From: RGIG6307 sp045657025
Lineage (GTDB): Bacteria > Bacillota > Clostridia > Lachnospirales > Lachnospiraceae
Assembly (NCBI GenBank): GCA_045657025.1
Contig: JAZOSF010000154.1
Location: forward strand, 1-37,924
DNA length: 37,924 nucleotides
Direction of reading: 5' to 3'
A program made the translations under genes and the position numbers. Each line of letters starts with the position of its first letter. The first letter of the stretch is position 1. The notes beneath the pieces were generated by a model. It saw only the letters and a program-made list of their open reading frames with translations. It searched no databases and was not told the origin of the DNA. Below are positions 25,429 through 33,556 of the stretch, one piece after another.

Positions 25429-27420
25429 CTACTTGCCCTCTTCCAGTTCCTGCAAGGATTTCTTTAGTTCTATCATCTTGTCACGCAGCTCTGCGGCAGC
25501 TTCGAAATTCAAATCCGCAGCGGCCTTCTGCATCTTCTTTTGAACCTCCGCAATAAACTTGGAAAGCTCTTCCCTGCTCATACTCTCCGGATCTTTTTCC
25601 AGACGAACTTCTTCCTTGGCAATATCCTTGCTAATGCGAATAAGTTCTCTAACTTCCTTCCGAATGGTCTGTGGTGTAATACCGTGCTCTTCATTATATG
25701 CTTGCTGAATTTCTCTACGACGATTGGTCTCACGTATAGCGGCATCCATAGAATCTGTTATCTTGTCTGCATACATAATAACATGACCGTCCACATTACG
25801 TGCAGCACGACCTATAGTCTGAATCAAAGAAGTCTCTGAACGAAGGAATCCTTCCTTGTCTGCATCCAAAATAGCAACCAATGTGATTTCCGGGATGTCC
25901 AGACCCTCTCTAAGAAGGTTGATACCTACCAGTACGTCAAACACATCCAATCTCATATCTCGTATAATTTCACTACGCTCCAAGGTATCAATATCAGAAT
26001 GCAAATATCGAACACGTACACCCACTTCTCGCAAATAATCGGTTAAATCTTCCGCCATATGCTTTGTAAGCGTAGTAATCATAACTTTATTATGAGCAGC
26101 AGTTTCTTTTTTAATCTCTGCCAAAAGGTCATCAATCTGCCCCTCTACCGGACGCACTTCCACCGCCGGGTCTAAAAGTCCGGTCGGTCGAATTACCTGC
26201 TCTGCACGTAAAAGCTCATGTTCCTTCTCATACACATTTGGCGTAGCAGACACAAACAACATCTGGTCTATTTTGCTCTCAAACTCTTCAAAATTTAACG
26301 GTCTGTTGTCCAGAGCGGACGGCAGACGGAATCCATAATCAACTAAAGTAGTTTTTCGAGAACGATCACCTGCGTACATGCCGCGCACCTGCGGAATAGT
26401 AATATGAGACTCATCCACTATAATCAAAAAGTCGTCTCCAAAATAGTCCATCAGCGTATGCGGTGTAGCCCCCGGCTCCATAAAATTCAAATGTCTGGAA
26501 TAATTTTCAATACCGGAACAAAATCCGGTTTCACGCAACATTTCCACGTCATAATTGGTGCGTTCCGCAATACGTTGTGCCTCAATCAGCTTGTCCTTTC
26601 CTTTAAAGAACTTCACGCGCTCTTCCATCTCTACTTCAATGTTGGCACAAGCTTTTAAAATTTTCTCCGGTGCAACAACATAATGAGAAGCCGGAAAAAT
26701 AGAAATATGATTGAGTAAGGTATGCACCTTACCCGTCAATGGGTCAACCTCTGCAATTCGGTCGATTTCATCTCCGAAAAATTCCACACGAATCAAATAT
26801 TCTTCTGTATATGCCGGGCAAATTTCAATTACGTCGCCGCGAACTCGGAATGTACCACGTGATACATCCAAATCATTGCGGGTATACTGGATGTCTACCA
26901 ATTCGCGCAACACCTGGTCGCGCTCCTTTGTCATACCCGGACGCAAAGAAACAATCAACTCCTGATAGTCCTCCGGACTGCCCAAGCCGTAAATGCAGGA
27001 CACAGAAGCAACCACCACAACATCTCTTCGTTCCGTCAACGCTGCTGTGGCAGACAAACGAAGTTTATCGATTTCATCATTTATGGCAGAATCCTTGGCA
27101 ATATACGTATCACTGGAAGGTATATAAGCTTCCGGCTGATAATAATCGTAGTAGGACACAAAATACTCCACCGCATTCTCCGGGAAGAATTCCTTGAATT
27201 CGCCGTATAATTGCGCAGCAAGCGTCTTGTTGTGAGCAATAACTAATGTGGGTTTATTCAGTTTTTGTATAATATTGGCCATGGTAAATGTTTTACCAGA
27301 TCCTGTAACCCCTAATAATGTTTGAAATTGATTACCATCCTGAAAGCCTTGCACAAGAGCTTCAATGGCCTGTGGCTGGTCACCGGTAGGCTGGTAAGGG
27401 GCATGTAACTTAAACTCCAT
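25429..27420 (-). CDS. uvrB: Excinuclease ABC subunit UvrB
   Basis: 663 residues, normal for UvrB. It loads on damaged DNA with UvrA and then recruits UvrC. Visible motifs are Walker A GVTGSGKT (37-44), the DNA-clamping beta-hairpin YFVSYYDYYQPEAYIPSSDT, the DESH box (IIVDESHITIPQVRGMY), the helicase VI motif QTIGRAARNVDGHVIMYAD, and the C-terminal UVR domain (AAADLNFEAAAELRDKMIEL) that binds UvrC. The start has AAAGGAACGGAG. It is 13 bases after a metallophosphoesterase gene and 13 before uvrA. uvrC is not in the window. Confidence 0.98.
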   Translation of the reverse strand: MEFKLHAPYQPTGDQPQAIEALVQGFQDGNQFQTLLGVTGSGKTFTMANIIQKLNKPTLVIAHNKTLAAQLYGEFKEFFPENAVEYFVSYYDYYQPEAYIPSSDTYIAKDSAINDEIDKLRLSATAALTERRDVVVVASVSCIYGLGSPEDYQELIVSLRPGMTKERDQVLRELVDIQYTRNDLDVSRGTFRVRGDVIEICPAYTEEYLIRVEFFGDEIDRIAEVDPLTGKVHTLLNHISIFPASHYVVAPEKILKACANIEVEMEERVKFFKGKDKLIEAQRIAERTNYDVEMLRETGFCSGIENYSRHLNFMEPGATPHTLMDYFGDDFLIIVDESHITIPQVRGMYAGDRSRKTTLVDYGFRLPSALDNRPLNFEEFESKIDQMLFVSATPNVYEKEHELLRAEQVIRPTGLLDPAVEVRPVEGQIDDLLAEIKKETAAHNKVMITTLTKHMAEDLTDYLREVGVRVRYLHSDIDTLERSEIIRDMRLDVFDVLVGINLLREGLDIPEITLVAILDADKEGFLRSETSLIQTIGRAARNVDGHVIMYADKITDSMDAAIRETNRRREIQQAYNEEHGITPQTIRKEVRELIRISKDIAKEEVRLEKDPESMSREELSKFIAEVQKKMQKAAADLNFEAAAELRDKMIELKKSLQELEEGK

Positions 27421-27433
27421 AAACTCCGTTCCT

Positions 27434-28630
27434 TTACTTGATTACTATCTTTGCAATATTTCCCTCAAATGCAGGTGCAAGCACATATTCCACAGTCTGT
27501 TCTGTCAGCTGTACTACATGCTTAAAATGTAAATGACCGCTTAATACTACTTTTATAGGGCTTTCCTCATCATATATCATGTCCAAAAATGCACTGGTAT
27601 TATCATTCGGGCGATATAAACAATCCGCTCCCCATAATTTCTTTCTATTCTCAGGGTCTGCATTAGCCGCAGCGTCTGCCAAACTGTTATCTATGTAAGA
27701 ATTAATCGGCACATGAGTTGCCAATATAATAGGCTTGCCTTTTTTGCATACCTGGCGGGCAACCTGCAAACCATAATCGGTAAGTTGACTGGTACTATTA
27801 TTCCATCCGAGTACATAAAACTCCGGATATTCCATAACAAACATATCGCAATAATCACTTATAGGTGCATGCATCGCCATGGAATCGTCCATACTCAAAG
27901 CACCACCCGCATGCCATATGCCCAAATCATGATCTGCTCTCAAATAAATATAAGGCGTTGTAATTTGAGATAAGCCTTGGGATAATATCTGAACATTGAC
28001 AGGAGATACAAAATCCATCATATCCCCGCCAAATATAATACCGTCTGCTGAAAATTCATCCAAAACAGAAGCAAGCTTCGGCCAAGCTGCCGCGGAAGCC
28101 ATTCCGGTACGTGTACGAAAAGAAGCATCTCTTCGTGCTTTGACAGTTTCCTCACTTTCCGGCACCACACTGTCGTCTAACTCCAGTACATGCATATCAT
28201 TCACAAACAACAATTCATAAGAATTCTGAACATTCTCAAAATCAATCTCTATATAATCCACTTCCAAACCAAGCTCTTCGGAAATAATCTTAAGCTTGCC
28301 GTCGTCCGGCTCAGCGTTTTCCTGAGTAGTCTCGCCCTCTTCCGTCTCCTGCTCGTAAGGAATTTCCATGATTTCTATGGCCGGCGTCTCCTCACTACTC
28401 TCTGTTTCCATGGTTGTTTCCTCAGCTGATTCCTCTGATGCTTCTGTAACCTCAGCGGCAGGCTCTGACTCTATATCCACCAACTCCGAACTTTCCTCTG
28501 TAGTTAACAAACCGGACTGGGTATCGGTCAAAATGGTCTCTTGCTGCTGTACATGCTGACTGCCACTGCTACATACGATGGCGAGCACAATTAATAATAA
28601 GCCAAGTAATACTATGCTTTTAAGCTTCAT
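27434..28630 (-). CDS. Membrane-tethered calcineurin-like metallophosphoesterase with acidic linker
   Basis: 398 residues. An N-terminal hydrophobic segment (about 4-20) targets it outside the membrane; LAIVC at 17-21 is close to a lipobox, but Val before Cys is not standard, so it may be a signal anchor instead. A strongly acidic Glu/Thr/Ser-rich linker spans about 31-112. The phosphoesterase domain has D145-x-H147 (LFVNDMHV), GGD (201-203), an ADHD at 232-235 where GNHD is usual, H306 (ILATHVPIN) and GHLH at 365-368. The substrate is unknown. It is 13 bases before uvrB and appears to head the uvrB-uvrA unit, though a DNA repair role is not indicated for a surface enzyme. Confidence 0.82.
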   Translation of the reverse strand: MKLKSIVLLGLLLIVLAIVCSSGSQHVQQQETILTDTQSGLLTTEESSELVDIESEPAAEVTEASEESAEETTMETESSEETPAIEIMEIPYEQETEEGETTQENAEPDDGKLKIISEELGLEVDYIEIDFENVQNSYELLFVNDMHVLELDDSVVPESEETVKARRDASFRTRTGMASAAAWPKLASVLDEFSADGIIFGGDMMDFVSPVNVQILSQGLSQITTPYIYLRADHDLGIWHAGGALSMDDSMAMHAPISDYCDMFVMEYPEFYVLGWNNSTSQLTDYGLQVARQVCKKGKPIILATHVPINSYIDNSLADAAANADPENRKKLWGADCLYRPNDNTSAFLDMIYDEESPIKVVLSGHLHFKHVVQLTEQTVEYVLAPAFEGNIAKIVIK

Positions 28631-28686
28631 TTTATCCTCTTTCTCTATACATACTATAATACTTCTAAATACATCGCTTACTTTTT

Positions 28687-28715
28687 ATTGTAACATAAAT
28701 ATTTTAAATTGTACA
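28687..28715 (-). promoter_or_regulatory. Promoter of the phosphoesterase-uvrB-uvrA unit
   Basis: On the minus strand TGTACA (28710-28715) and TACAAT (28687-28692) are 17 bases apart, with an extended TATGT element before the -10. The leader to the ATG at 28630 is about 50 bases. Confidence 0.55.
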
Positions 28716-28725
28716 TATTGTTTTT

Positions 28726-28739
28726 CGAATACTTGTTCG
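28726..28739. promoter_or_regulatory. LexA/DinR-like box, imperfect
   Basis: On the minus strand the bases CGAACAAGTATTCG match the Gram-positive SOS core GAAC-N4-GTTC at seven of eight positions, and the outer C and G extend the symmetry. It lies 10 bases upstream of the -35 of the phosphoesterase-uvrBA promoter. UvrB and UvrA are SOS-controlled in B. subtilis, so the site is in a sensible place, but one mismatch makes it a candidate only. Confidence 0.42.
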
Positions 28740-28762
28740 GAATTCGAGCGTTTATGGTAACA

Positions 28763-28788
28763 AAAAAGCCCGCATACGCGAGCTTTTT
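28763..28788 (-). terminator. Terminator after uxuB
   Basis: On the minus strand an 11-pair stem with one G-U pair (28763-28773 with 28778-28788) has a four-base loop and ends in TTTTTTG. It is 14 bases after the stop of the SDR gene and before the phosphoesterase promoter. Confidence 0.88.
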
Positions 28789-28802
28789 CAAAACATAATA
28801 AA

Positions 28803-29651
28803 TTAAACTCCTGAATAAGAAGAGAAACCACCATCAATCGGAATACATACACCGGTAATAAAGCTTGCAGCTTCATCATTTAAAAGGAATAATGTAGCGC
28901 CAAGCAGTTCTTCTGTTTCCCCAAAACGTCCCATTGGAGTTGCAGCTAAAATCTTGCCTGTTCTTGCAGTTGGAGTACCGTCTGGGTTGAATAATAAAGC
29001 TGCGTTCTGCTTTGTTGCAAAGAAGCCGGGAGCGATAGCATTTACACGGATACCTGTCTTAGAGAAATGAACTGCCAACCACTGTGTGAAGTTTGTAATA
29101 GCAGCCTTTGCTCCGGAGTAAGCAGGAATCTTGGTAAGTGGTGTGTAAGCGTTCATAGATGCAATATTCAAGATATTAGCATGTTCTTTTTCAACCATAT
29201 CTTTTGCAAACTCCTGCGTTGGAAGTAACGTGCCGATAAAGTTTAAGTTAAATACAAACTCAACACCCTTCTGCTCTAAATCAAAAAAAGATTTTGTATC
29301 TGCATCGATATCACCGATTTCAAAATATTCCTTATCTGTAGTTGCTCTTGGGTTGTTACCGCCTGCACCGTTAATAAGAATATCACAAGGACCAAAATCA
29401 GCTAAAACTGCTTCATGTGCTGCTGCTAAAGATTCCTTGTCCAATACATTTGCTGTGTATCCCTTTGCAACATAGCCTTTTGCTACAATTGCATCTGCAT
29501 TAGCCTGTGCTGCTTCTAAATTCAAGTCAAGTAATGCAACCTTGGCGCCGCACATAGCAAGCGCTTCTGCTAAAACGCTGCATAATACACCACCGGCACC
29601 TGTAATAACTGCAACTTTACCCGTCAAATCTACCTGAAGTGGTAATTTCAT
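28803..29651 (-). CDS. uxuB: SDR-type D-mannonate oxidoreductase
   Basis: 282 residues, classical SDR family. The NAD(P)-binding motif is ITGAGGVLCSVLAEALA (about 16-32), the substrate-active-site motif is NIASMNAYTPLTKIPAYSGAKAA with the Ser, the Y-x-x-x-K pair and flanking Asn. The size and place match the B. subtilis YjmF-type enzyme, which reduces D-fructuronate to D-mannonate, or the reverse, and is unrelated to the E. coli UxuB fold. The start has GGGAGGGG. It lies 18 bases after uxuA, so the two make a minimal hexuronate pathway feeding 2-keto-3-deoxygluconate. The SDR family is certain; the exact substrate is inferred from context. Confidence 0.85.
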   Translation of the reverse strand: MKLPLQVDLTGKVAVITGAGGVLCSVLAEALAMCGAKVALLDLNLEAAQANADAIVAKGYVAKGYTANVLDKESLAAAHEAVLADFGPCDILINGAGGNNPRATTDKEYFEIGDIDADTKSFFDLEQKGVEFVFNLNFIGTLLPTQEFAKDMVEKEHANILNIASMNAYTPLTKIPAYSGAKAAITNFTQWLAVHFSKTGIRVNAIAPGFFATKQNAALLFNPDGTPTARTGKILAATPMGRFGETEELLGATLFLLNDEAASFITGVCIPIDGGFSSYSGV

Positions 29652-29669
29652 CTTTATCCCCTCCCTAAA

Positions 29670-30719
29670 CTATTTGTTCGCTTTGGAAATAGCTTCCCAC
29701 AAACCATTTAAGTAGGTAGCACCTAAAGCTCTGTCATATAAACCGTATCCTGCACGGCCTGTTTCACCCCAGATCATACGACCGTGGTCAGGTCTTACAT
29801 AACCGGTAAAACCATTATCATAAAGAGCCTTCATAATTGCATACATATCTAAGCTGCCACAGCAGGATAAGTGTGCTCTTTCTTCAAAACCATTGTCTAA
29901 AATAGCTACGTTTCTCATATGAACAAAGTGGATACGTCCCATAGCTGCATATTTTGCTGCCAAATGTGCTACATCATTTTTATTGGAACACCCCAAAGAA
30001 CCTGCACATAATGTAATACCGTTGTGCTTGTCATCTACTAATTTGAGAAACTTGTCTAAATTTTCTTCGCTAGTAATGATACGTGGCAAGCCAAAAATAG
30101 ACCAGCATGGATCATCCTCATGGATAGCCATGTAAACGTCACATTCTGCTGCAACCGGAATAATTCTCTCTAAGAAATACTTTAAGTTGTCCCATAAAGT
30201 TTCTTCTGTCATTGCATGATACTCAGCAACTACTGACTTAAGCCCATCGCGTGTGTAGCTTGCATCCCAACCCGGAAGAGTTAAATCACTGTCGCTGTTT
30301 AATGGGTTTACTAAGTCAACCTGTTCCTGATAATATACTAAAGAAGTAGAACCATCCTCTAATACATGGTCTAACTGAGTACGTGTCCAATCAAATACAG
30401 GCATGAAATTGTAGCAAATGCATTTAACCCCTGCTTCAGCAACACGGCGAATGTTTTCACAGTAATTCTCGATATATCTGTCACGGCTCGGCTTACCAAG
30501 CTTAATATCTTCATGAACAGGAATAGATTCAATCACTTCAAAATGAAGCCCCGCATCTTCTATCTGCTTTTTTAACTTCGCAATAGATTCTTTACTCCAA
30601 ACTTCACCAACAGGTACATCATACACCGCTGTAACTACAGAGTGCATACCCGGAATCTGTCTAATGTTTTGAAGTGTAACCTTGTCGTCTTCGCCATACC
30701 ATCTAAAAGATAATTTCAT
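29670..30719 (-). CDS. uxuA: D-mannonate dehydratase
   Basis: 349 residues, the normal UxuA length. It dehydrates D-mannonate to 2-keto-3-deoxy-D-gluconate with Mn2+ or Fe2+. The sequence starts MKLSFRWYGEDDKVTLQNIR and holds the family blocks YIENYCENIRRVAEAGVKCI, YNFMPVFDWTRTQ, AIHEDDPCWSIFGLPRI, CAGSLGCSNKNDV, RIHFVHMRNV and a terminal YVRPDHGRMIWGE, which carry the conserved His, Cys, Asp and Arg metal ligands and substrate contacts. The start has AGAAAGGAAG. Glucuronate isomerase (uxaC) and a regulator are not beside it, so the isomerase must be elsewhere. A 5-bp arm inverted repeat lies upstream. Confidence 0.96.
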   Translation of the reverse strand: MKLSFRWYGEDDKVTLQNIRQIPGMHSVVTAVYDVPVGEVWSKESIAKLKKQIEDAGLHFEVIESIPVHEDIKLGKPSRDRYIENYCENIRRVAEAGVKCICYNFMPVFDWTRTQLDHVLEDGSTSLVYYQEQVDLVNPLNSDSDLTLPGWDASYTRDGLKSVVAEYHAMTEETLWDNLKYFLERIIPVAAECDVYMAIHEDDPCWSIFGLPRIITSEENLDKFLKLVDDKHNGITLCAGSLGCSNKNDVAHLAAKYAAMGRIHFVHMRNVAILDNGFEERAHLSCCGSLDMYAIMKALYDNGFTGYVRPDHGRMIWGETGRAGYGLYDRALGATYLNGLWEAISKANK

Positions 30720-30768
30720 AGTTCTTCCTTTCTGTTTAACATATATATCTACTCCACAGTATGAGCAT

Positions 30769-30790
30769 TTACGAACATTTTTAAACGTAA
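30769..30790. repeat. Inverted repeat upstream of uxuA, possible operator
   Basis: TTACG and CGTAA arms, each five bases, separated by 12 bases, 50-71 bases upstream of the uxuA start. No clean -35/-10 pair is visible in this gap. The site could bind a hexuronate regulator; it is short enough to occur by chance. Confidence 0.25.
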
Positions 30791-30805
30791 TCGGACAGAT
30801 TTGTA

Positions 30806-33466
30806 TTATTCATTTTTTATTACTTTATTTTTCAAGCTTCCGTTTTCTTTTAAATATATTTCCTTTATTTCACGACCTAACTTCTCTACTTCTTCGCGAA
30901 GTCCTTGGGCTGACAGCCTTGCAGCACTCTTGCCCCAGATAATCATCTGAACCAGGGCATCTGAAGTGGCAACTGTCACCTTATACTGTCCCTCCATGCG
31001 GGATGCTGTACGGGCAATATAACTGTCTGCAGTTTCTGCTTCTTTGGTATATACGATGTGAATATTATGGTATGGAATCACGGTTTCTGCATGGTTTTTG
31101 ACACGATACGCATCAAATACCAAAATCACATGACAATTTTTATAGCCCTGATAGTTACAAAGTACGTCTGCCAAGCGGTCCCTGGCTGCGTCAATATTCA
31201 CTCCGGCCAGTTCCTTCAAATCCTGCCATGCAAAAATAATATTGTAGCCGTCTACCAACAAGTATTCCTCGGCATTTGCCTTTGGCATAGGTTTATGGGA
31301 AACGGTCTGTCCCACATACGGCGTTGGTGCTTTCCTTTTGTGGCCTTCCCAACCTTTTTTAACACGCTCATTACTTCCGTAAGTACGACGGAAAATTTCA
31401 TCAATTTCCTCTTGCGCAATGAAATCACTATCTACATTATCGCGGTGCACTTTCGGTTGAAATGCCTGCACGTCACAATTCTCTTCTTCTTGAATTGTTT
31501 GCACCAGACCGGTCTTAATATGCATATAATCGTAGACCTGATTCCATGGCACCACAAATCCGGCACCATGTGCACAAAAAACGCTGTCTGCGGTATGTTC
31601 CAAATCCGCCTCCGGTTCATAACCAATGGCTTCTATTACTTCCTCCGCATTATGACAAGGCTCATATCCCTGTAACGTGCAGAAAAGCTTGCCAAGTCCA
31701 TGAGAATAGGACGCCACTTCCATCTGATAACCCTGCATAGTAGCCACCGGTGCCACACCGGTCAAAACAGCAGTCTCTCCTATCACATCCGGTGTGTCAA
31801 ATCGTCCGTACATACGCTGAATATCATGCATAGCACGACCCATATTTTCCGCAGGGAGCTCTAATCGAAAACTGTATACCGGTTCTAAAAGCTCACTGAC
31901 AGCATACATTAACCCATGCCGCACTGCACGGTAGGTTGCTTGTCTGAAATCACCGCCTTCGGTATGTTTTAAGTGTGCTTTGCCTGCCACAAGTGTGATC
32001 TGAGTATCTGTAAGCTCGGAGCCCGTCAACACGCCCCTGTGAACACGCTCTTCCAAATGTGTCAAAATCAGTCTCTGCCAATTTCGATCCAATATATCTT
32101 CACTGCATTTTGCAGCAAACGTCAAGCCGCTTCCCGGTTCTCCCGGTTCCATCCAAAGATGTACTTCTGCATAATGCCTCAGTGGTTCAAAATGACCTAC
32201 CCCTTCCACGCAAGAAGCAATTCTTTCCTTGTACACAATGCTGCCGGAATCAAAGTGCACATCCATTCCAAATCGTTCCCAGATCACATTGCGAAGGACC
32301 TCTGTCTGCACCTCGCCCATCAACTGGATATGTATTTCTGCACTGCCTTCCTGCCACACAATGTGCAAAGTCGGGTCTTCCTCTTCCAATTCGCGCAGTT
32401 TCAAGAAACTCTGATACACATCACACTCCGGCGGTAATATTACCTGATAATTCAATACCGGTTCCAGCGATGGTTGCTCAGAAGCCTGCTCTACACCCAG
32501 TCCTTGACCGGAATAGGTTCTGGTTAGACCCGTAACTGCACATATCTGTCCCGCAAAAGCCTCATTTACCGGCTGATATCCTGCGCCGGAATAGATACGA
32601 ATCTGGTTGATCTTTTCCTGCCAGCCTTCTTCCCCTTCTTCTTTTCCTTTGTAATGGCTTGTACCGGAAAGCTGGGCTCTCACTTTGAGGGAACCGCCCG
32701 TAATCTTTATGTGCGTCAAACGATTTCCCTGTTCATCCCTTGAAATTTTAAATACTTTTGCACCAAATTCATTATTAAATTCCGGCTCCGCCATTAATTC
32801 TGACACACTTGTCATAAACTCTTCTGTGCCATCCCCCTTAAGCGCCGAACCGAAAAAGCACGGGAATAGCTTGCGCTCTGCAATCATACGCTTAAGGTGT
32901 GCCAACTCTACCTTGCCATGCTCTAAGTAATGCTCCAACACCGTCTCATCGCAAACTGCTGCATTTTCCATAAATTCCGCACTCTGCATGTCGCGAAAGT
33001 CCACCACACCTTCGCCCAATCTCTGTCGCAATTCGTCAACCAAAGCCTCTTCTCTTCCTAATGCCAAGTCCATTTTGTTTATAAAAAGAAACGTAGGAAT
33101 CCGGTGTCTGGCCAACAATTTCCATAAGGTATATACGTGTCCTTGCACACCGTCCGTACCGCTTATAACCAAAATCGCATAGTCAAGCACCTGCAAAGTG
33201 CGCTCCATCTCTGCAGAAAAATCCGTATGCCCCGGTGTGTCCAAAAGAGTAAACTCCTTCTCACCTACCGCCAGCTGAGCCTGGGAAGAAAAAATAGTAA
33301 TCCCTCTGGCACGCTCTTGCTCATTGCTGTCCAAAAGGGTATCGCCATGATCTACCCTGCCTAATTTTCTGATACTACCACCCAAGTACAAAAGCCTTTC
33401 TGCAAGAGTAGTCTTGCCGGCATCTACGTGGGCTAATATTCCAATTACTACATTTTGTGCTTTCAT
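30806..33466 (-). CDS. Tet(M)-like translational GTPase fused to a Rae1/YacP NYN endoribonuclease domain
   Basis: 886 residues. Residues 1 to about 650 follow the EF-G and Tet(M) ribosomal-protection layout: G1 AHVDAGKTT (12-20), the switch RGIT (54-57), G3 DTPGH (76-80), NKMD (130-133), then beta-barrel and domain III-IV blocks such as VIWERFGMDVHFDSGSIVYK. A Lys/His-rich linker follows. Residues 733-875 are a YacP/Rae1-like NYN domain: LLVDGYNIIFAWQDL with Asp739, VFDA with Asp785, YTKEAETADSYI with Glu811 and Asp814, and VATSD with Asp836. Rae1 in B. subtilis cuts mRNA in the ribosomal A site. The fusion would bring a ribosome-entering GTPase and a ribosome-dependent nuclease together. Tetracycline resistance is not implied. 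The start has AAAAAGGA and its own promoter. Confidence 0.93.
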   Translation of the reverse strand: MKAQNVVIGILAHVDAGKTTLAERLLYLGGSIRKLGRVDHGDTLLDSNEQERARGITIFSSQAQLAVGEKEFTLLDTPGHTDFSAEMERTLQVLDYAILVISGTDGVQGHVYTLWKLLARHRIPTFLFINKMDLALGREEALVDELRQRLGEGVVDFRDMQSAEFMENAAVCDETVLEHYLEHGKVELAHLKRMIAERKLFPCFFGSALKGDGTEEFMTSVSELMAEPEFNNEFGAKVFKISRDEQGNRLTHIKITGGSLKVRAQLSGTSHYKGKEEGEEGWQEKINQIRIYSGAGYQPVNEAFAGQICAVTGLTRTYSGQGLGVEQASEQPSLEPVLNYQVILPPECDVYQSFLKLRELEEEDPTLHIVWQEGSAEIHIQLMGEVQTEVLRNVIWERFGMDVHFDSGSIVYKERIASCVEGVGHFEPLRHYAEVHLWMEPGEPGSGLTFAAKCSEDILDRNWQRLILTHLEERVHRGVLTGSELTDTQITLVAGKAHLKHTEGGDFRQATYRAVRHGLMYAVSELLEPVYSFRLELPAENMGRAMHDIQRMYGRFDTPDVIGETAVLTGVAPVATMQGYQMEVASYSHGLGKLFCTLQGYEPCHNAEEVIEAIGYEPEADLEHTADSVFCAHGAGFVVPWNQVYDYMHIKTGLVQTIQEEENCDVQAFQPKVHRDNVDSDFIAQEEIDEIFRRTYGSNERVKKGWEGHKRKAPTPYVGQTVSHKPMPKANAEEYLLVDGYNIIFAWQDLKELAGVNIDAARDRLADVLCNYQGYKNCHVILVFDAYRVKNHAETVIPYHNIHIVYTKEAETADSYIARTASRMEGQYKVTVATSDALVQMIIWGKSAARLSAQGLREEVEKLGREIKEIYLKENGSLKNKVIKNE

Positions 33467-33496
33467 GCCTATAAATCCTTTTTGTAAGTTACGACT

Positions 33497-33525
33497 ATTA
33501 TAATATATTTGCTCTCTTTTGAAAA
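33497..33525 (-). promoter_or_regulatory. Promoter of the GTPase-NYN gene
   Basis: On the minus strand a perfect TATAAT (33497-33502) is 17 bases after TTTTCA (33520-33525). The -35 lies in the T-rich tail of the GH3 terminator. The leader to the ATG is about 25 bases. Confidence 0.62.
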
Positions 33526-33528
33526 GAA

Positions 33529-33549
33529 AAAGAAGCCAAAGGCTTCTTT
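33529..33549 (-). terminator. Terminator after the GH3 gene
   Basis: On the minus strand a perfect nine-pair stem (33529-33537 with 33541-33549) with a three-base loop is followed by TTCTTTTC. It starts seven bases after the GH3 stop and runs straight into the next promoter. Confidence 0.82.
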
Positions 33550-33556
33550 CCCCAAT

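Noticed and set aside
31058..32535. Several plus-strand open frames of 150-205 codons
   Set aside because: They lie opposite the GTPase-NYN gene and their translations are Cys/His-rich with no family pattern, as expected for antisense shadows.
30806..33466. Annotation as a tetracycline resistance gene
   Set aside because: The GTPase motifs are shared by all EF-G relatives, the C-terminus is a nuclease domain, and there is no mobile or resistance context.
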